Source of the DNA: Bradyrhizobium sp. LMTR 3
GTDB lineage: Bacteria; Pseudomonadota; Alphaproteobacteria; Rhizobiales; Xanthobacteraceae
Direction of reading: 5' to 3'
NCBI RefSeq assembly: GCF_001693485.1
Contig: NZ_MAXC01000033.1
Span: forward strand, 434,001-498,000
DNA length: 64,000 bases
A program made the position numbers and the translations under genes. Positions within the stretch are counted from its first letter, which is position 1; every line of letters begins with the position of its first letter. The notes beneath the pieces were generated by a model that worked only from the letters and a program-made list of their open reading frames with translations, was not told where the DNA came from and searched no databases. Shown piece after piece: positions 26,161 through 34,605 of this stretch.

Positions 26161-27291
26161 ATGAAAAAGCGTACCTTGATACTTGTTACCGGCGCCATCG
26201 CCATTGCTACCGCGGCCGGCTTCATTACCCGCTCCTCATGGATGGGCGGCAGCAGCAACGCTCAAGCCCCGCAGCGGCCGCGGACGGTTTCGGTCGAAAT
26301 GGCGAAGGCGGAGCGCAAATCCGTCCCGGTCGATGTCGACGCCAATGGGACGGTGACGCCGATCTCCAGCGTGGCGCTGAAATCGCGGCTGGAAACCACC
26401 ATCGTCGCGGTGCATTTCGAGGACGGCGCCAAGGTCAACCAGGGCGACTTGCTGTTCACGCTCGATAGCCGCCAGATCGACGCCCAGATCGAACAGGCCG
26501 AGGGCGTGCTCGCCAGGGACCACGCGCAGCTCGAGGGCGCGCAGCGTGACCTCCGCCGCTTCAACGATCTGGTCGCCAAGGGCGCGACCACGCAGGTCAA
26601 TGTCGATAACGCCAGGACACAGTCCGATATCCTGACCGGTACCATCAAGGCCAACCAGGCTGCGCTGGACAACCTGAAGGTCCAGAAAAGCTACACCATG
26701 ATCCGCGCGCCTTTCTCGGGCCGGATCAGCGCGGCCAACGTGAAGGTCGGCAATTTCGTGCGCCCCGCCGATACCACCCCGCTTGCGGTCATCAACCAGA
26801 TGGCGCCGGTCTATGTGACATTCGCGGTACCGCAGCGCGTGCTGGTCGATTTGCGGGAGTCGATGGCGAAGGGGATCTCCACCGTCACCGCGATGATCCC
26901 GGGCCATAAGCGTTCGGAGACCGGCAAGGTCGCAATGGTCGAAAACACCGTGGACGCGACCACCGGCATGGTCACCGTGCGCGGCATCATGGCCAACGAG
27001 AATGAGACGTTGTGGCCGGGCACACTGGTCGCCACCAAGCTCGTCATCCGCAACGAAGACGCAATCGTAGTGCCGACGGTCGCGGTGCAGCGCAGCCAGA
27101 GCGGCAATTTCGTCTTCGTGGTCAAGGACGGGGTCGCCAAGGTCCAACCGGTCACGGTCGACCGCACCTCGCAGGGCATCTCGGTGATTTCGGAGGGGCT
27201 CGCCGGCGACGAAAGCGTGGTGGTCGACGGGCAATTGCTACTGTCTGACGGAACGCGGGTCGAGCCGCGGGCTAAAAAGGCCGGGGCGTAG
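26161..27291 (+). CDS. RND efflux periplasmic adaptor (membrane fusion protein)
   Basis: A 376-residue HlyD/AcrA-type adaptor. A signal anchor lies at residues 5-22, then barrel-sandwich and lipoyl-like segments (VALKSRLETTIVAVHFEDGAKVNQGDLLFTLD), an alpha-hairpin (about 95-160), the second lipoyl half (MIRAPFSGRISAANVKVGNFV) and a beta-barrel/membrane-proximal domain. It links the inner-membrane pump encoded two bases downstream to an outer-membrane channel that is not encoded here. The ATG at 26161 starts with a classical MKKR signal; a weak GGCGAG precedes it. Confidence 0.94.
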   Translation: MKKRTLILVTGAIAIATAAGFITRSSWMGGSSNAQAPQRPRTVSVEMAKAERKSVPVDVDANGTVTPISSVALKSRLETTIVAVHFEDGAKVNQGDLLFTLDSRQIDAQIEQAEGVLARDHAQLEGAQRDLRRFNDLVAKGATTQVNVDNARTQSDILTGTIKANQAALDNLKVQKSYTMIRAPFSGRISAANVKVGNFVRPADTTPLAVINQMAPVYVTFAVPQRVLVDLRESMAKGISTVTAMIPGHKRSETGKVAMVENTVDATTGMVTVRGIMANENETLWPGTLVATKLVIRNEDAIVVPTVAVQRSQSGNFVFVVKDGVAKVQPVTVDRTSQGISVISEGLAGDESVVVDGQLLLSDGTRVEPRAKKAGA

Positions 27292-27293
27292 CC

Positions 27294-30200
27294 ATGACCC
27301 TGTCCGAACTCTGCATCCGCCGGCCGGTCATGACGACGCTGATCACGGCGTCGATCATCGCGTTCGGAATCTTCGGCTTTCGGCTGTTGCCGGTCTCGGC
27401 GCTGCCGCGGGTCGATTTCCCGACCATCGCCGTGACCGCAACCCTGCCGGGCGCGAGCGCGGATACCATGGCGTCCTCGGTTGCGGGCGTCATCGAGCGC
27501 CAGCTCTCGACGATCGCCGGCATCTCATCGATGTCGTCGAACTCGTCGCAGGGCACCAGCACCATCACCATCCAGTTCGATCTCAACCGCAACATCGATG
27601 CCGCTGCACTGGACGTGCAGACCGCGCTGACGATCGCGCAGCGCCGGTTGCCGCGTGAGATGATCATCCCGCCGAGTTTCCGCAAAGTGAATCCGGCCGA
27701 TTTCCCGGTGCTGTTCGTGGTGCTCGGCTCGTCCACGCTGCCGCTGTCCGCCGTCAACGAATATGGCGAGATCACCATCGGCCAGACCCTGTCGCAGATT
27801 CCGGGCGTCGCCCAGGTCAGCGTCTACGGCGCGCAGAAATTCGCCATCCGCGTCCAGGCCGATCCGGAGGCCGCCGCGGCGCGCGGGCTGTCGCTCGAGG
27901 ATATCAGGAGTGCGGTTTCGGCCGCCAATTCCTCGACCCCGGTCGGCACGCTGAACGGACCGAAGCAGGACGTAGCCCTGCAGGCCTCGGGCCAGATGGA
28001 CAAGGCGATGGACTATCGCCAGATCGTGGTGGCCTGGCGGAACGGCTCCCCGGTCAAGCTCGACGAGGTGGCGCGGATCTACGACAGCGTCGAGAACGAG
28101 CGGATCGCGAGCTGGCTGAACGGCGACCGTTCCATCGTGCTCGGCATCCAGAAGCAGCCGGACGCCAACACCGTGGCGGTGGTCGATTCCATCCTGGCCA
28201 AACTGCCGGTGCTGCGGGCGCAGATCCCGCCATCGGTCTCGATCAACGTCCTGATGGACCGCTCGGTCTCGATCCGCCAGGCGGTGGCCGACGTCGAGGA
28301 AACGCTTTTGATCGCGATCGGGCTGGTGATCCTGGTGATCTTCCTGTTCCTGCGCTCGGCGTCCGCGACCTTCATTCCGGCGCTGGCGGTACCGATTTCG
28401 CTGTTCGGCACCTGCGCGGTGATGTACGCGCTCGACTATTCCATCAACAACATGACGCTGCTCGCGATGACGCTGTCGGTCGGCTTCGTGGTCGACGACG
28501 CCATCGTCATGCTGGAAAACATCGTCCGCCACATCGAGCATGGCATGCGGCCGTTCGAGGCGGCGCTGAAGGGCGCCCGCGAGATCGGCTTCACCATCAT
28601 TTCGATCACGTTTTCCTTGATCGCGGTGTTCATCCCGGTGCTCCTGATGGGTGGCATCGTCGGCCGCGTGTTCCGCGAATTTGCGGTGACGGTATCGGTC
28701 GCCATCCTGGTGTCCGGATTCGTGTCGCTGACGCTGACGCCGATGCTGTGCGCGCGCGTGCTGCGGGCGCATGACGCGACCAAGCGGCCGAACATCGTGC
28801 TCCGCATCTTCGAGAGGATGTTCGATTCCTGGCTGCGCGCCTACGAATGGACGCTCGACTGGGTGTTGGCCCGCAAATTCCTGATGCTGATGGTGACGCT
28901 GGCGACGCTTGGCGGCACCGTCTACCTCTACATGATCGTGCCGAAGGGATTCTTTCCGCAGGAGGACACCGGCTTCCTGATCGGCGTGACCGAAGCCGCC
29001 ACCGATACTTCCTTCGAGGCGATGAAGGAGCGGCAGCAGGCGCTGGTCGACGTGCTCAGATCTGATCCGGCGATAGACTACATCAACTCCACGGTCGGCT
29101 CCGGCGGTCCCAATCCGACGGCGAATTATGGACGCCTGTTCATCGCCCTGAAGCCAAAAAAGGAGCGCGACAACCTCAACACAATCATCGGGCGGCTGCG
29201 CGGCAAGGCGCGGCAGGTTCCGGGCATGCAGGCGTTCTTCCAGCCGATCCAGAATCTCAACATCGGCGGGCGGATTTCGAAGAGCCAGTATCAATACGTG
29301 ATGCAGAGCGGCGACACCGACTCGCTGTACCGGCTGGCGCCGGAAATGCGCGAGAAGATCGAGAAGCTGCCGGGCCTGCTCGACGTCACCACCGACCTGT
29401 ACATCAAGAATCCGCAGATGACGGTCGATATCGACCGCGAAAAGGCCGCCGTCTACGGCGTCACCGTCGATCAGGTGCGCAACCAGCTCTACAACGCCTA
29501 CGGCTCACGCCAGGTCGGCACCATCTACATGCCGTCGAACGACTACCAGATTATTCTGGAGGTGCAGCCGCAGTTCCGGGTCGATCCGTCCGATCTCTCC
29601 AAGCTCTACATGAAGACCCAGAACAACCAGACCATCCCGCTTTCGGCGGTGGCAAAACTGGTTCCGACCGTCGGTCCGCTGCAGATCAACCACCAGGCGC
29701 AGCAGCCGGCGGTGACGATCTCCTTCAACCTCGCGCCGGGCTATTCGCTGGGCTACGCGGTCGACGAGATCACCAAGCTGGAGCAGGCTTCGAATCTGCC
29801 GGCGACGATCGCCACTGGATTCTCCGGCACCGCGCAGGTGTTCCAGGATTCGCTGCGCGGGCAGGGCGTCCTGATCCTCGCCGCCGTGTTCGCCGCCTTC
29901 GTCATCCTCGGCATTCTCTACGAGAGCTTCATCCACCCGATCACCATCATCTCCGGCCTGCCGTCGGCCGGTATCGGCGCGATCCTGACCCTGATGATGT
30001 TCGGGATGGAAATGTCCGTGATTGCGATGATCGGCATCGTGATGCTGGTCGGCATCGTCAAGAAGAACGCCATCATGATGGTCGACTTCGCGCTGGAGCG
30101 TCGCCGCGTGGGCTTAAGCGCCGAGCACGCGATCCGGGAAGCGGCGCTCTTGCGGTTCCGTCCGATTATGATGACGACGTTCGCCGCGATCTTCGGCACG

Positions 30201-30422
30201 CTGCCGATCGCGCTCGGCGCCGGCGCCGGCGCCGAACTACGCCAGCCGCTCGGCGTCGCCGTGGTCGGCGGTCTCTGCCTGTCGCAACTGCTGACGCTGT
30301 ACATCACGCCCGTGATCTACATCTATCTCGATCGCATCGACCGCCGGCTGCGGCGCAGGCTCGAACCGCAACTGCAGGAAGCGGGCGAGGGCGAGCGGCC
30401 GCACGTGGTCGCCGCCGAATGA
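27294..30422 (+). CDS. RND efflux pump inner-membrane permease (AcrB/MdtB-like)
   Basis: A 1,042-residue proton-driven transporter with twelve predicted membrane helices and two large periplasmic loops, full length for the HAE-1 group. The relay aspartates are in SVGFVVDDAIVMLENIVRHIE on helix 4 (near residue 400). The duplicated second half carries GIVMLVGIVKKNAIMMVDFA. Its start is two bases after the adaptor stop and its stop overlaps the next gene, so the three are one transcription unit. Likely substrates are hydrophobic drugs, but specificity cannot be read from sequence. No local repressor gene accompanies it. Confidence 0.95.
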   Translation: MTLSELCIRRPVMTTLITASIIAFGIFGFRLLPVSALPRVDFPTIAVTATLPGASADTMASSVAGVIERQLSTIAGISSMSSNSSQGTSTITIQFDLNRNIDAAALDVQTALTIAQRRLPREMIIPPSFRKVNPADFPVLFVVLGSSTLPLSAVNEYGEITIGQTLSQIPGVAQVSVYGAQKFAIRVQADPEAAAARGLSLEDIRSAVSAANSSTPVGTLNGPKQDVALQASGQMDKAMDYRQIVVAWRNGSPVKLDEVARIYDSVENERIASWLNGDRSIVLGIQKQPDANTVAVVDSILAKLPVLRAQIPPSVSINVLMDRSVSIRQAVADVEETLLIAIGLVILVIFLFLRSASATFIPALAVPISLFGTCAVMYALDYSINNMTLLAMTLSVGFVVDDAIVMLENIVRHIEHGMRPFEAALKGAREIGFTIISITFSLIAVFIPVLLMGGIVGRVFREFAVTVSVAILVSGFVSLTLTPMLCARVLRAHDATKRPNIVLRIFERMFDSWLRAYEWTLDWVLARKFLMLMVTLATLGGTVYLYMIVPKGFFPQEDTGFLIGVTEAATDTSFEAMKERQQALVDVLRSDPAIDYINSTVGSGGPNPTANYGRLFIALKPKKERDNLNTIIGRLRGKARQVPGMQAFFQPIQNLNIGGRISKSQYQYVMQSGDTDSLYRLAPEMREKIEKLPGLLDVTTDLYIKNPQMTVDIDREKAAVYGVTVDQVRNQLYNAYGSRQVGTIYMPSNDYQIILEVQPQFRVDPSDLSKLYMKTQNNQTIPLSAVAKLVPTVGPLQINHQAQQPAVTISFNLAPGYSLGYAVDEITKLEQASNLPATIATGFSGTAQVFQDSLRGQGVLILAAVFAAFVILGILYESFIHPITIISGLPSAGIGAILTLMMFGMEMSVIAMIGIVMLVGIVKKNAIMMVDFALERRRVGLSAEHAIREAALLRFRPIMMTTFAAIFGTLPIALGAGAGAELRQPLGVAVVGGLCLSQLLTLYITPVIYIYLDRIDRRLRRRLEPQLQEAGEGERPHVVAAE

Positions 30423-31273
30423 CGATGTTCGGACGGGCGTCGCGATTTATCGCCTTGCTGATCGCGCTCGCATGGACCGCAGGCACGATCGATCGCGCCA
30501 ACGCCGACGAGCCGATCGAAATCTTCGACGCCCACCTGCACTACAATTGGGAGCCAAAGCCTCATTTCGGCGTCGAAGAGGTGCTGGCGCTGTTCAAAAA
30601 ACACCGCATCACCGGCATCCTCGCGACCAGCCGTCCGAACACCGGCACGCATGCGCTCATGGATGCCAAGCCGCAGGGCCTTTGGATTGTGCCGTTCATC
30701 CGGCCCTATCGGGTGCGCGCCGACATTCAGACCTGGTTCGGCGACCCCTTCATCTTCGACCTCGTGCAGGACGAGTTCAAACGCGGCTATTACCGCGGCA
30801 TCGGCGAATTCCACATCTCGGGCAAGGCGGCCGATACCGAGTGGGTGAAGAAGACCGTCGATTTCGCGGTCGAGCACGACCTCTATCTGCACGCCCATGC
30901 CGATGACGTGGCCGTCGAAATCCTGATGCGCCACAATCCGCGCGCCCGCATCATCTGGGCCCATACCGGCTTTGGTCTGTCGACCGACCGCGTTGCCGAG
31001 ATGCTCACAAAACATCCGAAACTGTGGGGCGAGTTGTCCTATCGCGGCGGCATCGTTGGCGGCGGCGGAAAACTGACGGACGAATGGCGCACCCTGTTCG
31101 AGCGCTACCCCGATCGATTCCTGCTCGGCTCCGACACCTGGATCAACCAGCGCTGGGAAAGCTACGGCGAAATCATCGCGGAGTACCGTGCCTGGCTCGC
31201 GCAGCTACCGCCAAAGGTCGCGGCGCAGATTGCCCATGGCAATGCGCGGGCGCTGTTCGGTCCTGGCCACTAG
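30419..31273 (+). CDS. exported amidohydrolase (TIM-barrel, family 2)
   Basis: A 284-residue protein with a signal peptide (about residues 1-29, ending RANA before DEP). The metal-dependent hydrolase fold shows DAHLH at about 38-42, HAHADD near 161-166, IIWAHTGF near 181-188 and LLGSDTW near 236-242, which supply the His, His, His and Asp ligands. Relatives hydrolyse or decarboxylate aromatic and lactone substrates. Unusually for this family it should be periplasmic, and its start overlaps the RND permease stop (ATGA), so it is probably co-translated with the pump. Confidence 0.85.
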   Translation: MTMFGRASRFIALLIALAWTAGTIDRANADEPIEIFDAHLHYNWEPKPHFGVEEVLALFKKHRITGILATSRPNTGTHALMDAKPQGLWIVPFIRPYRVRADIQTWFGDPFIFDLVQDEFKRGYYRGIGEFHISGKAADTEWVKKTVDFAVEHDLYLHAHADDVAVEILMRHNPRARIIWAHTGFGLSTDRVAEMLTKHPKLWGELSYRGGIVGGGGKLTDEWRTLFERYPDRFLLGSDTWINQRWESYGEIIAEYRAWLAQLPPKVAAQIAHGNARALFGPGH

Positions 31274-31376
31274 CCCCGTGCACTCATAAACCGGACCTTC
31301 GGTTAGGTGCGTTCGGTGCCCGCCTGTTCCCCAAGAGCGGCGCAAAAGCCAACGCGCCGGTCGGAGCACATGGCGA

Positions 31377-32663
31377 TCACGGCGCTCGTTTTGGTCCGAT
31401 CAGCTCGAATTGAAACTTCTGCTCATCACTCAGTGTAGTATAGAAGTCTTCCAGCGCGTCGCTCACCAGATTGATGGCTTGTTGCATGGTACCGAGCCGA
31501 CCATCAACCGCGGCGAGGCGAGCGGGTGGCGTGATCGCATCATTCGGCTGACATTCATAGCTCAGCATCTCGACAGCTCTGGCGCTGGCACGCTGCAGCC
31601 GTTCAAGCGCGTCGCGTTGGGCATCGTTCGGGTGCAGCCTGGCCTCGATCTCGCCAGCCGGCCATTGCAACGCGGCTGGCAGGGACGCTTCGCAGCCCTG
31701 GGCCGGCGCCTTCATGGTCCCGTTCGCGGACGCCGTCTTGAGCTGATCATCAGCGAGTGCGTTGAGCCGTGTTTTCTGCTCGTCATTCAGCAGATCATAG
31801 AGGTCCTCGAGCTGCGGCTGCAGGGATATTACTGCAGTGAGAATAGCCGCAGTGCGCTGCTGCATCAGGGCCAATCGAGCCGGCGCCGTTGATGCGGGCT
31901 GCGTCGGACAAGACGCCTGAATGATCTGAGCGGCCGAGTTCGACGCGTCGGCAAGATGGTCCAGCGCGGCCCGTTGTGCCTCGGTCGGCTGAATCGCCCG
32001 CTGAATCTGATCAATGGCGAGACCGGTACTTTCGCGGCCGGCATCACCGCAGAGCTGCTGTAGCGGCGGGATCCTTCGTTCTCTTTGGCCGGAAGAGTCC
32101 GGTGCCATATAAGCCGCTAGTTCGTCACTGCCGTAAGGCCCAAAAATTCCGGCATGGATGTCGGGGTAGCCGTAGTCCCAGAAGCCCATGCCATCGCCGA
32201 AGATGGCATAACCATAAATATCATTGTAGGCGAACGGCCAGAACAGCGGCCCAACCCAGCCATATCCGCCATGGCCATGCGACCACCACCCGTCTGTGGT
32301 GTTGCGGTCACCATGCCAGTGAGCAAGTGCGGCAGTCGCGGCGATCTGCCTGCGTGCCGCAGGGTCGGTGAATAGCCTGCCAACAACCAACCCCTCCTCG
32401 CCGGAGGGCTGGTTCGCAGACGGGATGTTTTGTAAAGCAGCGGGAGCGCTTTTTAAAGGAGCGCTTTTGGTCCGACGGACGTGCACCCGGCGGTGATGCG
32501 TGGGGCGACTGTGAAGCAGCCCTGGCGCAAGCAAGCGGGCGAACGCGGATTTCACGCTGCCGAGTGGGCCGAGACCAAAATGTCCGCGCCCTTTCGCAGT
32601 GGCGGCACTCGACAGCGCGGTCACCAATACGACAGCGATTACTGTAACGCCGAACTTCGACAT
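31377..32663 (-). CDS. exported protein with tandem Spy/CpxP (LTXXQ) motifs
   Basis: A 428-residue protein. A signal peptide spans residues 1-19 (ends ATA before KGRG). Next comes a basic region, then a segment very rich in Trp, Tyr, Phe and Gly (WVGPLFWPFAYNDIYGYAIF, about 130-165), and two similar helical blocks each with an LTxxQ-like pair: IQPTEAQRAAL / LNDEQKTRL and LHPNDAQRDAL / LSDEQKFQF. Spy/CpxP relatives are periplasmic chaperones or stress sensors. The ATG at 32663 is favoured: the GGAGGT of its ribosome binding site lies inside the codons after an upstream in-frame ATG at 32675. Codon use is less GC-rich than that of neighbours. Confidence 0.8.
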   Translation of the reverse strand: MSKFGVTVIAVVLVTALSSAATAKGRGHFGLGPLGSVKSAFARLLAPGLLHSRPTHHRRVHVRRTKSAPLKSAPAALQNIPSANQPSGEEGLVVGRLFTDPAARRQIAATAALAHWHGDRNTTDGWWSHGHGGYGWVGPLFWPFAYNDIYGYAIFGDGMGFWDYGYPDIHAGIFGPYGSDELAAYMAPDSSGQRERRIPPLQQLCGDAGRESTGLAIDQIQRAIQPTEAQRAALDHLADASNSAAQIIQASCPTQPASTAPARLALMQQRTAAILTAVISLQPQLEDLYDLLNDEQKTRLNALADDQLKTASANGTMKAPAQGCEASLPAALQWPAGEIEARLHPNDAQRDALERLQRASARAVEMLSYECQPNDAITPPARLAAVDGRLGTMQQAINLVSDALEDFYTTLSDEQKFQFELIGPKRAP

Positions 32664-32929
32664 GGCACCTCCCATGCCAAGCCTTGGCCGCGCCAGTTAT
32701 GACGCCGCACATCATCGAAAGTTCCTTGTAAGCAATCATGCAGACCAGGGATCGCGTTTAAAAACGGCAGCAATCACGTCGTTTCAGAAGGCCCCGAGTG
32801 GCGCATACCGTCCGCAGAAGTCGGCCTGGGTCGAAAGCTGATCATTTCAAAATTGTCCGCTTTTAAGTCAGTTCGCGCTGAAGTGCGAACTCTTTCAAGC
32901 CACTGGTGCATCCTTGCGTCCGCGGACTA

Positions 32930-34138
32930 CTAGGCTTCAGCCACAGGAGCGCCCGGCCGGTCCCTCGCCTGCAGGCGGGACACCGCCTCGGCCAGCGGAA
33001 CGTCGGCCTGTGAGCCGTCGCGCTCGCGCAAGCTCACCCGGCCGTCCCTCATCTCGCGACCGCCGACGACAGCCATCACCGGCACCGCTATTTCATGCGC
33101 CGCCACGATGCGCCGCGAAAGGGTATCGGCGCCGTCATAGGCAACGGCCCGGATCCCGGCATCCTCGAACGCCGCCAGAACGTGCGCGCCGTATCCGGCC
33201 TGGTCTTTCGAGATCGGCGCGACCGCGACCTGGTCCGGTGACAGCCAGAATGGAAGCGCGCCGCCATGGTGCTCGAGCAGGATCGCGATCATGCGGCCGA
33301 GCGATCCGAAGATGGCGTGGTGGATCATCAGGGGCCTCGCGCGGCTGCCGTCGGGGGCGATGTAGGACGCCTCGAGCCGCTGCGGCAGCACGCCATCGAG
33401 CTGTACTGTGCCGCACTGCCAGGAGCGTCCCAGCCGATCGCGCAGCGCGAATTCCAGCTTCGGTCCGTAGAACGCACCTTCGCCGGGGTTGATTTGAGGC
33501 GCGAGGCCGCAGCGCCGCGCGGCATCGCCGAGCTTCTCCTCCAACCAGTCCCAGGTTGCGTCGTCGCCGGCGCGCACCGCCGGCCGCGTCGCCAGCGCCA
33601 CCTCGTAGTCGGGAAAGCCGAGGTCTCGGTAGACCTCGTCCAACAGGGTGATGAAGCGTGCGACTTCGGCCTCCACGTCCTGTTCGCGACAGAACACATG
33701 CGCGTCGTCTTGCTCGAAGGCGCGCGTTCGCATGATGCCGTGGAGCGAACCGGAAGGCTCATTGCGGTGGCAAGCGCCGAACTCGGCATAGCGGATCGGA
33801 AGCTCCCGCCACGAGCGCAGCCCCTTGTTGAAGATCTGCACGTGGCACGGGCACGACATCGGTTTCAGCGCCATCGCCTGCTCGCCGTCGTCGACCCGGA
33901 ACATGTTCTCGCCGAACTTGTCCCAGTGGCCGCTGCGGCCCCAGAACTCCTTTGGCAGCAACTGTGGCGTCTGGACCTCGGCATAGCCGGCTCGGCGCAT
34001 CTTGCGCCGGAGGTAGTCCTCCAGCACCCGGTAGACCGCGTATCCGCGCGGATGCCAGAACACCATGCCCGGCGCATCTTCCTGAAGGTGCCAGAGTTTG
34101 AGCTTCACGCCGAGATTTCTGTGGTCGAGATCGTCCAT
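32930..34138 (-). CDS. threonyl-tRNA synthetase-like protein lacking TGS and editing domains
   Basis: 402 residues against about 640 for normal ThrRS. The protein begins at the catalytic core (DHRNLGVKLKLWHLQEDAPG at residues 5-24), with class II motif 2 in CHRNEPSG (123-130) and motif 3 in HHAIFGSLGRMIA. All three expected zinc ligands are kept: C96 (MSCPC), H147 (DDAHVFC) and H273 (MIHHA). The C-terminal third is the anticodon-binding domain (VAVAPISKDQAGYG onward). The N-terminal TGS and the tRNA-editing (N2) domain are absent. AAGGA stands eight bases before the ATG. A threonine leader-peptide attenuator lies immediately upstream. It may be a backup synthetase, a resistance form or an amino-acid ligase; aminoacylation is likely but unproven. 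Confidence 0.88.
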   Translation of the reverse strand: MDDLDHRNLGVKLKLWHLQEDAPGMVFWHPRGYAVYRVLEDYLRRKMRRAGYAEVQTPQLLPKEFWGRSGHWDKFGENMFRVDDGEQAMALKPMSCPCHVQIFNKGLRSWRELPIRYAEFGACHRNEPSGSLHGIMRTRAFEQDDAHVFCREQDVEAEVARFITLLDEVYRDLGFPDYEVALATRPAVRAGDDATWDWLEEKLGDAARRCGLAPQINPGEGAFYGPKLEFALRDRLGRSWQCGTVQLDGVLPQRLEASYIAPDGSRARPLMIHHAIFGSLGRMIAILLEHHGGALPFWLSPDQVAVAPISKDQAGYGAHVLAAFEDAGIRAVAYDGADTLSRRIVAAHEIAVPVMAVVGGREMRDGRVSLRERDGSQADVPLAEAVSRLQARDRPGAPVAEA

Positions 34139-34190
34139 GGCTACGTTCCTTGTGATGGGAGGAAGCGCGGACGGGGACCATCAAAACCGG

Positions 34191-34223
34191 AAAAGGCCCC
34201 GTCCGTCGCCGGCGGGGCCTTTT
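34191..34223 (-). terminator. attenuator terminator upstream of the thrS-like gene
   Basis: A perfect eleven-base stem: on the minus strand AAAAGGCCCCG pairs with CGGGGCCTTTT around an eleven-base loop, ending in a T-run. It lies between the leader-peptide stop (34244) and the synthetase start (34138), so as an ordinary terminator it would block its own gene. That placement is the signature of attenuation. Confidence 0.88.
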
Positions 34224-34243
34224 CTGGTGAAGTACGCTTGTCT

Positions 34244-34321
34244 CTAGCGCGCGCAACCAGCAGGCGATCCGCCGTAAGCGGTCGCCGTGGTGGTCAGTGC
34301 GGCTGATGGAAGCTTATTCAT
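34244..34321 (-). CDS. threonine leader peptide of a transcription attenuator
   Basis: A 25-codon reading frame, ATG at 34321 to TAG at 34244. Its centre reads LTTTATA: four threonine codons (34292-34294, 34289-34291, 34286-34288, 34280-34282) within five positions. The region also forms a nine-pair hairpin, GGCGACCGC (34278-34286) with GCGG-A-TCGCC (34263-34272), whose left arm contains the last Thr codon. A ribosome stalled on Thr codons would open this hairpin and free CGGCGG (34269-34274) to pair with CCGCCG in the left part of the downstream terminator. This is the classical leader/protector/antiterminator/terminator layout, here sensing charged tRNA-Thr. Confidence 0.82.
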   Translation of the reverse strand: MNKLPSAALTTTATAYGGSPAGCAR

Positions 34322-34401
34322 GCTCTGTATATGGCGGCAAAACGCTCAGGCGTCAACGCCAGCCGCTTGGCGTCGCGGAATATGGATGATGCGCAGGGAC
34401 A

Positions 34402-34530
34402 TCAATACTCCCGTGGCGGATGATGCGGCTCCTTGGTCAGAATGCCGGTCTGCTCAGTAACGCGCTTGAAATCGGCTAACGTCTTTCGTTGATGATTGAT
34501 GGCCAGCGGCTCGTCTCTTCGAGGGGTCAA
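34402..34530 (-). CDS. possible small protein or gene-end remnant, 42 residues
   Basis: A frame from a TTG at 34530 to a TGA at 34402 reads MTPRRDEPLAINHQ, then RKTLADFKRVTEQTG and a tail HHPPREY. The composition is protein-like, but there is no clear ribosome binding site and a stop codon lies five codons upstream. It could be the C-terminal remnant of a lost gene. It lies on the same strand as, and upstream of, the threonine leader. Confidence 0.25.
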   Translation of the reverse strand: MTPRRDEPLAINHQRKTLADFKRVTEQTGILTKEPHHPPREY

Positions 34531-34605
34531 GAAGCAGCGGTGTCAAGGCAAGCGCCAAGTTGAGTCCGGCCCCCCTCGGACAACCGACGTCGTGGCGGCT
34601 AGCGC

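Noticed and set aside
27525..29294. 589-codon minus-strand frame inside the RND permease gene
   Set aside because: Antisense shadow; extremely rich in Arg, His, Gln and Asp, and the permease on the plus strand is complete.
32870..32891. AGTTCGC...GCGAACT hairpin downstream of the thrS-like gene
   Set aside because: Only seven pairs and no T-run on the strand of the upstream gene; too weak to call a terminator.
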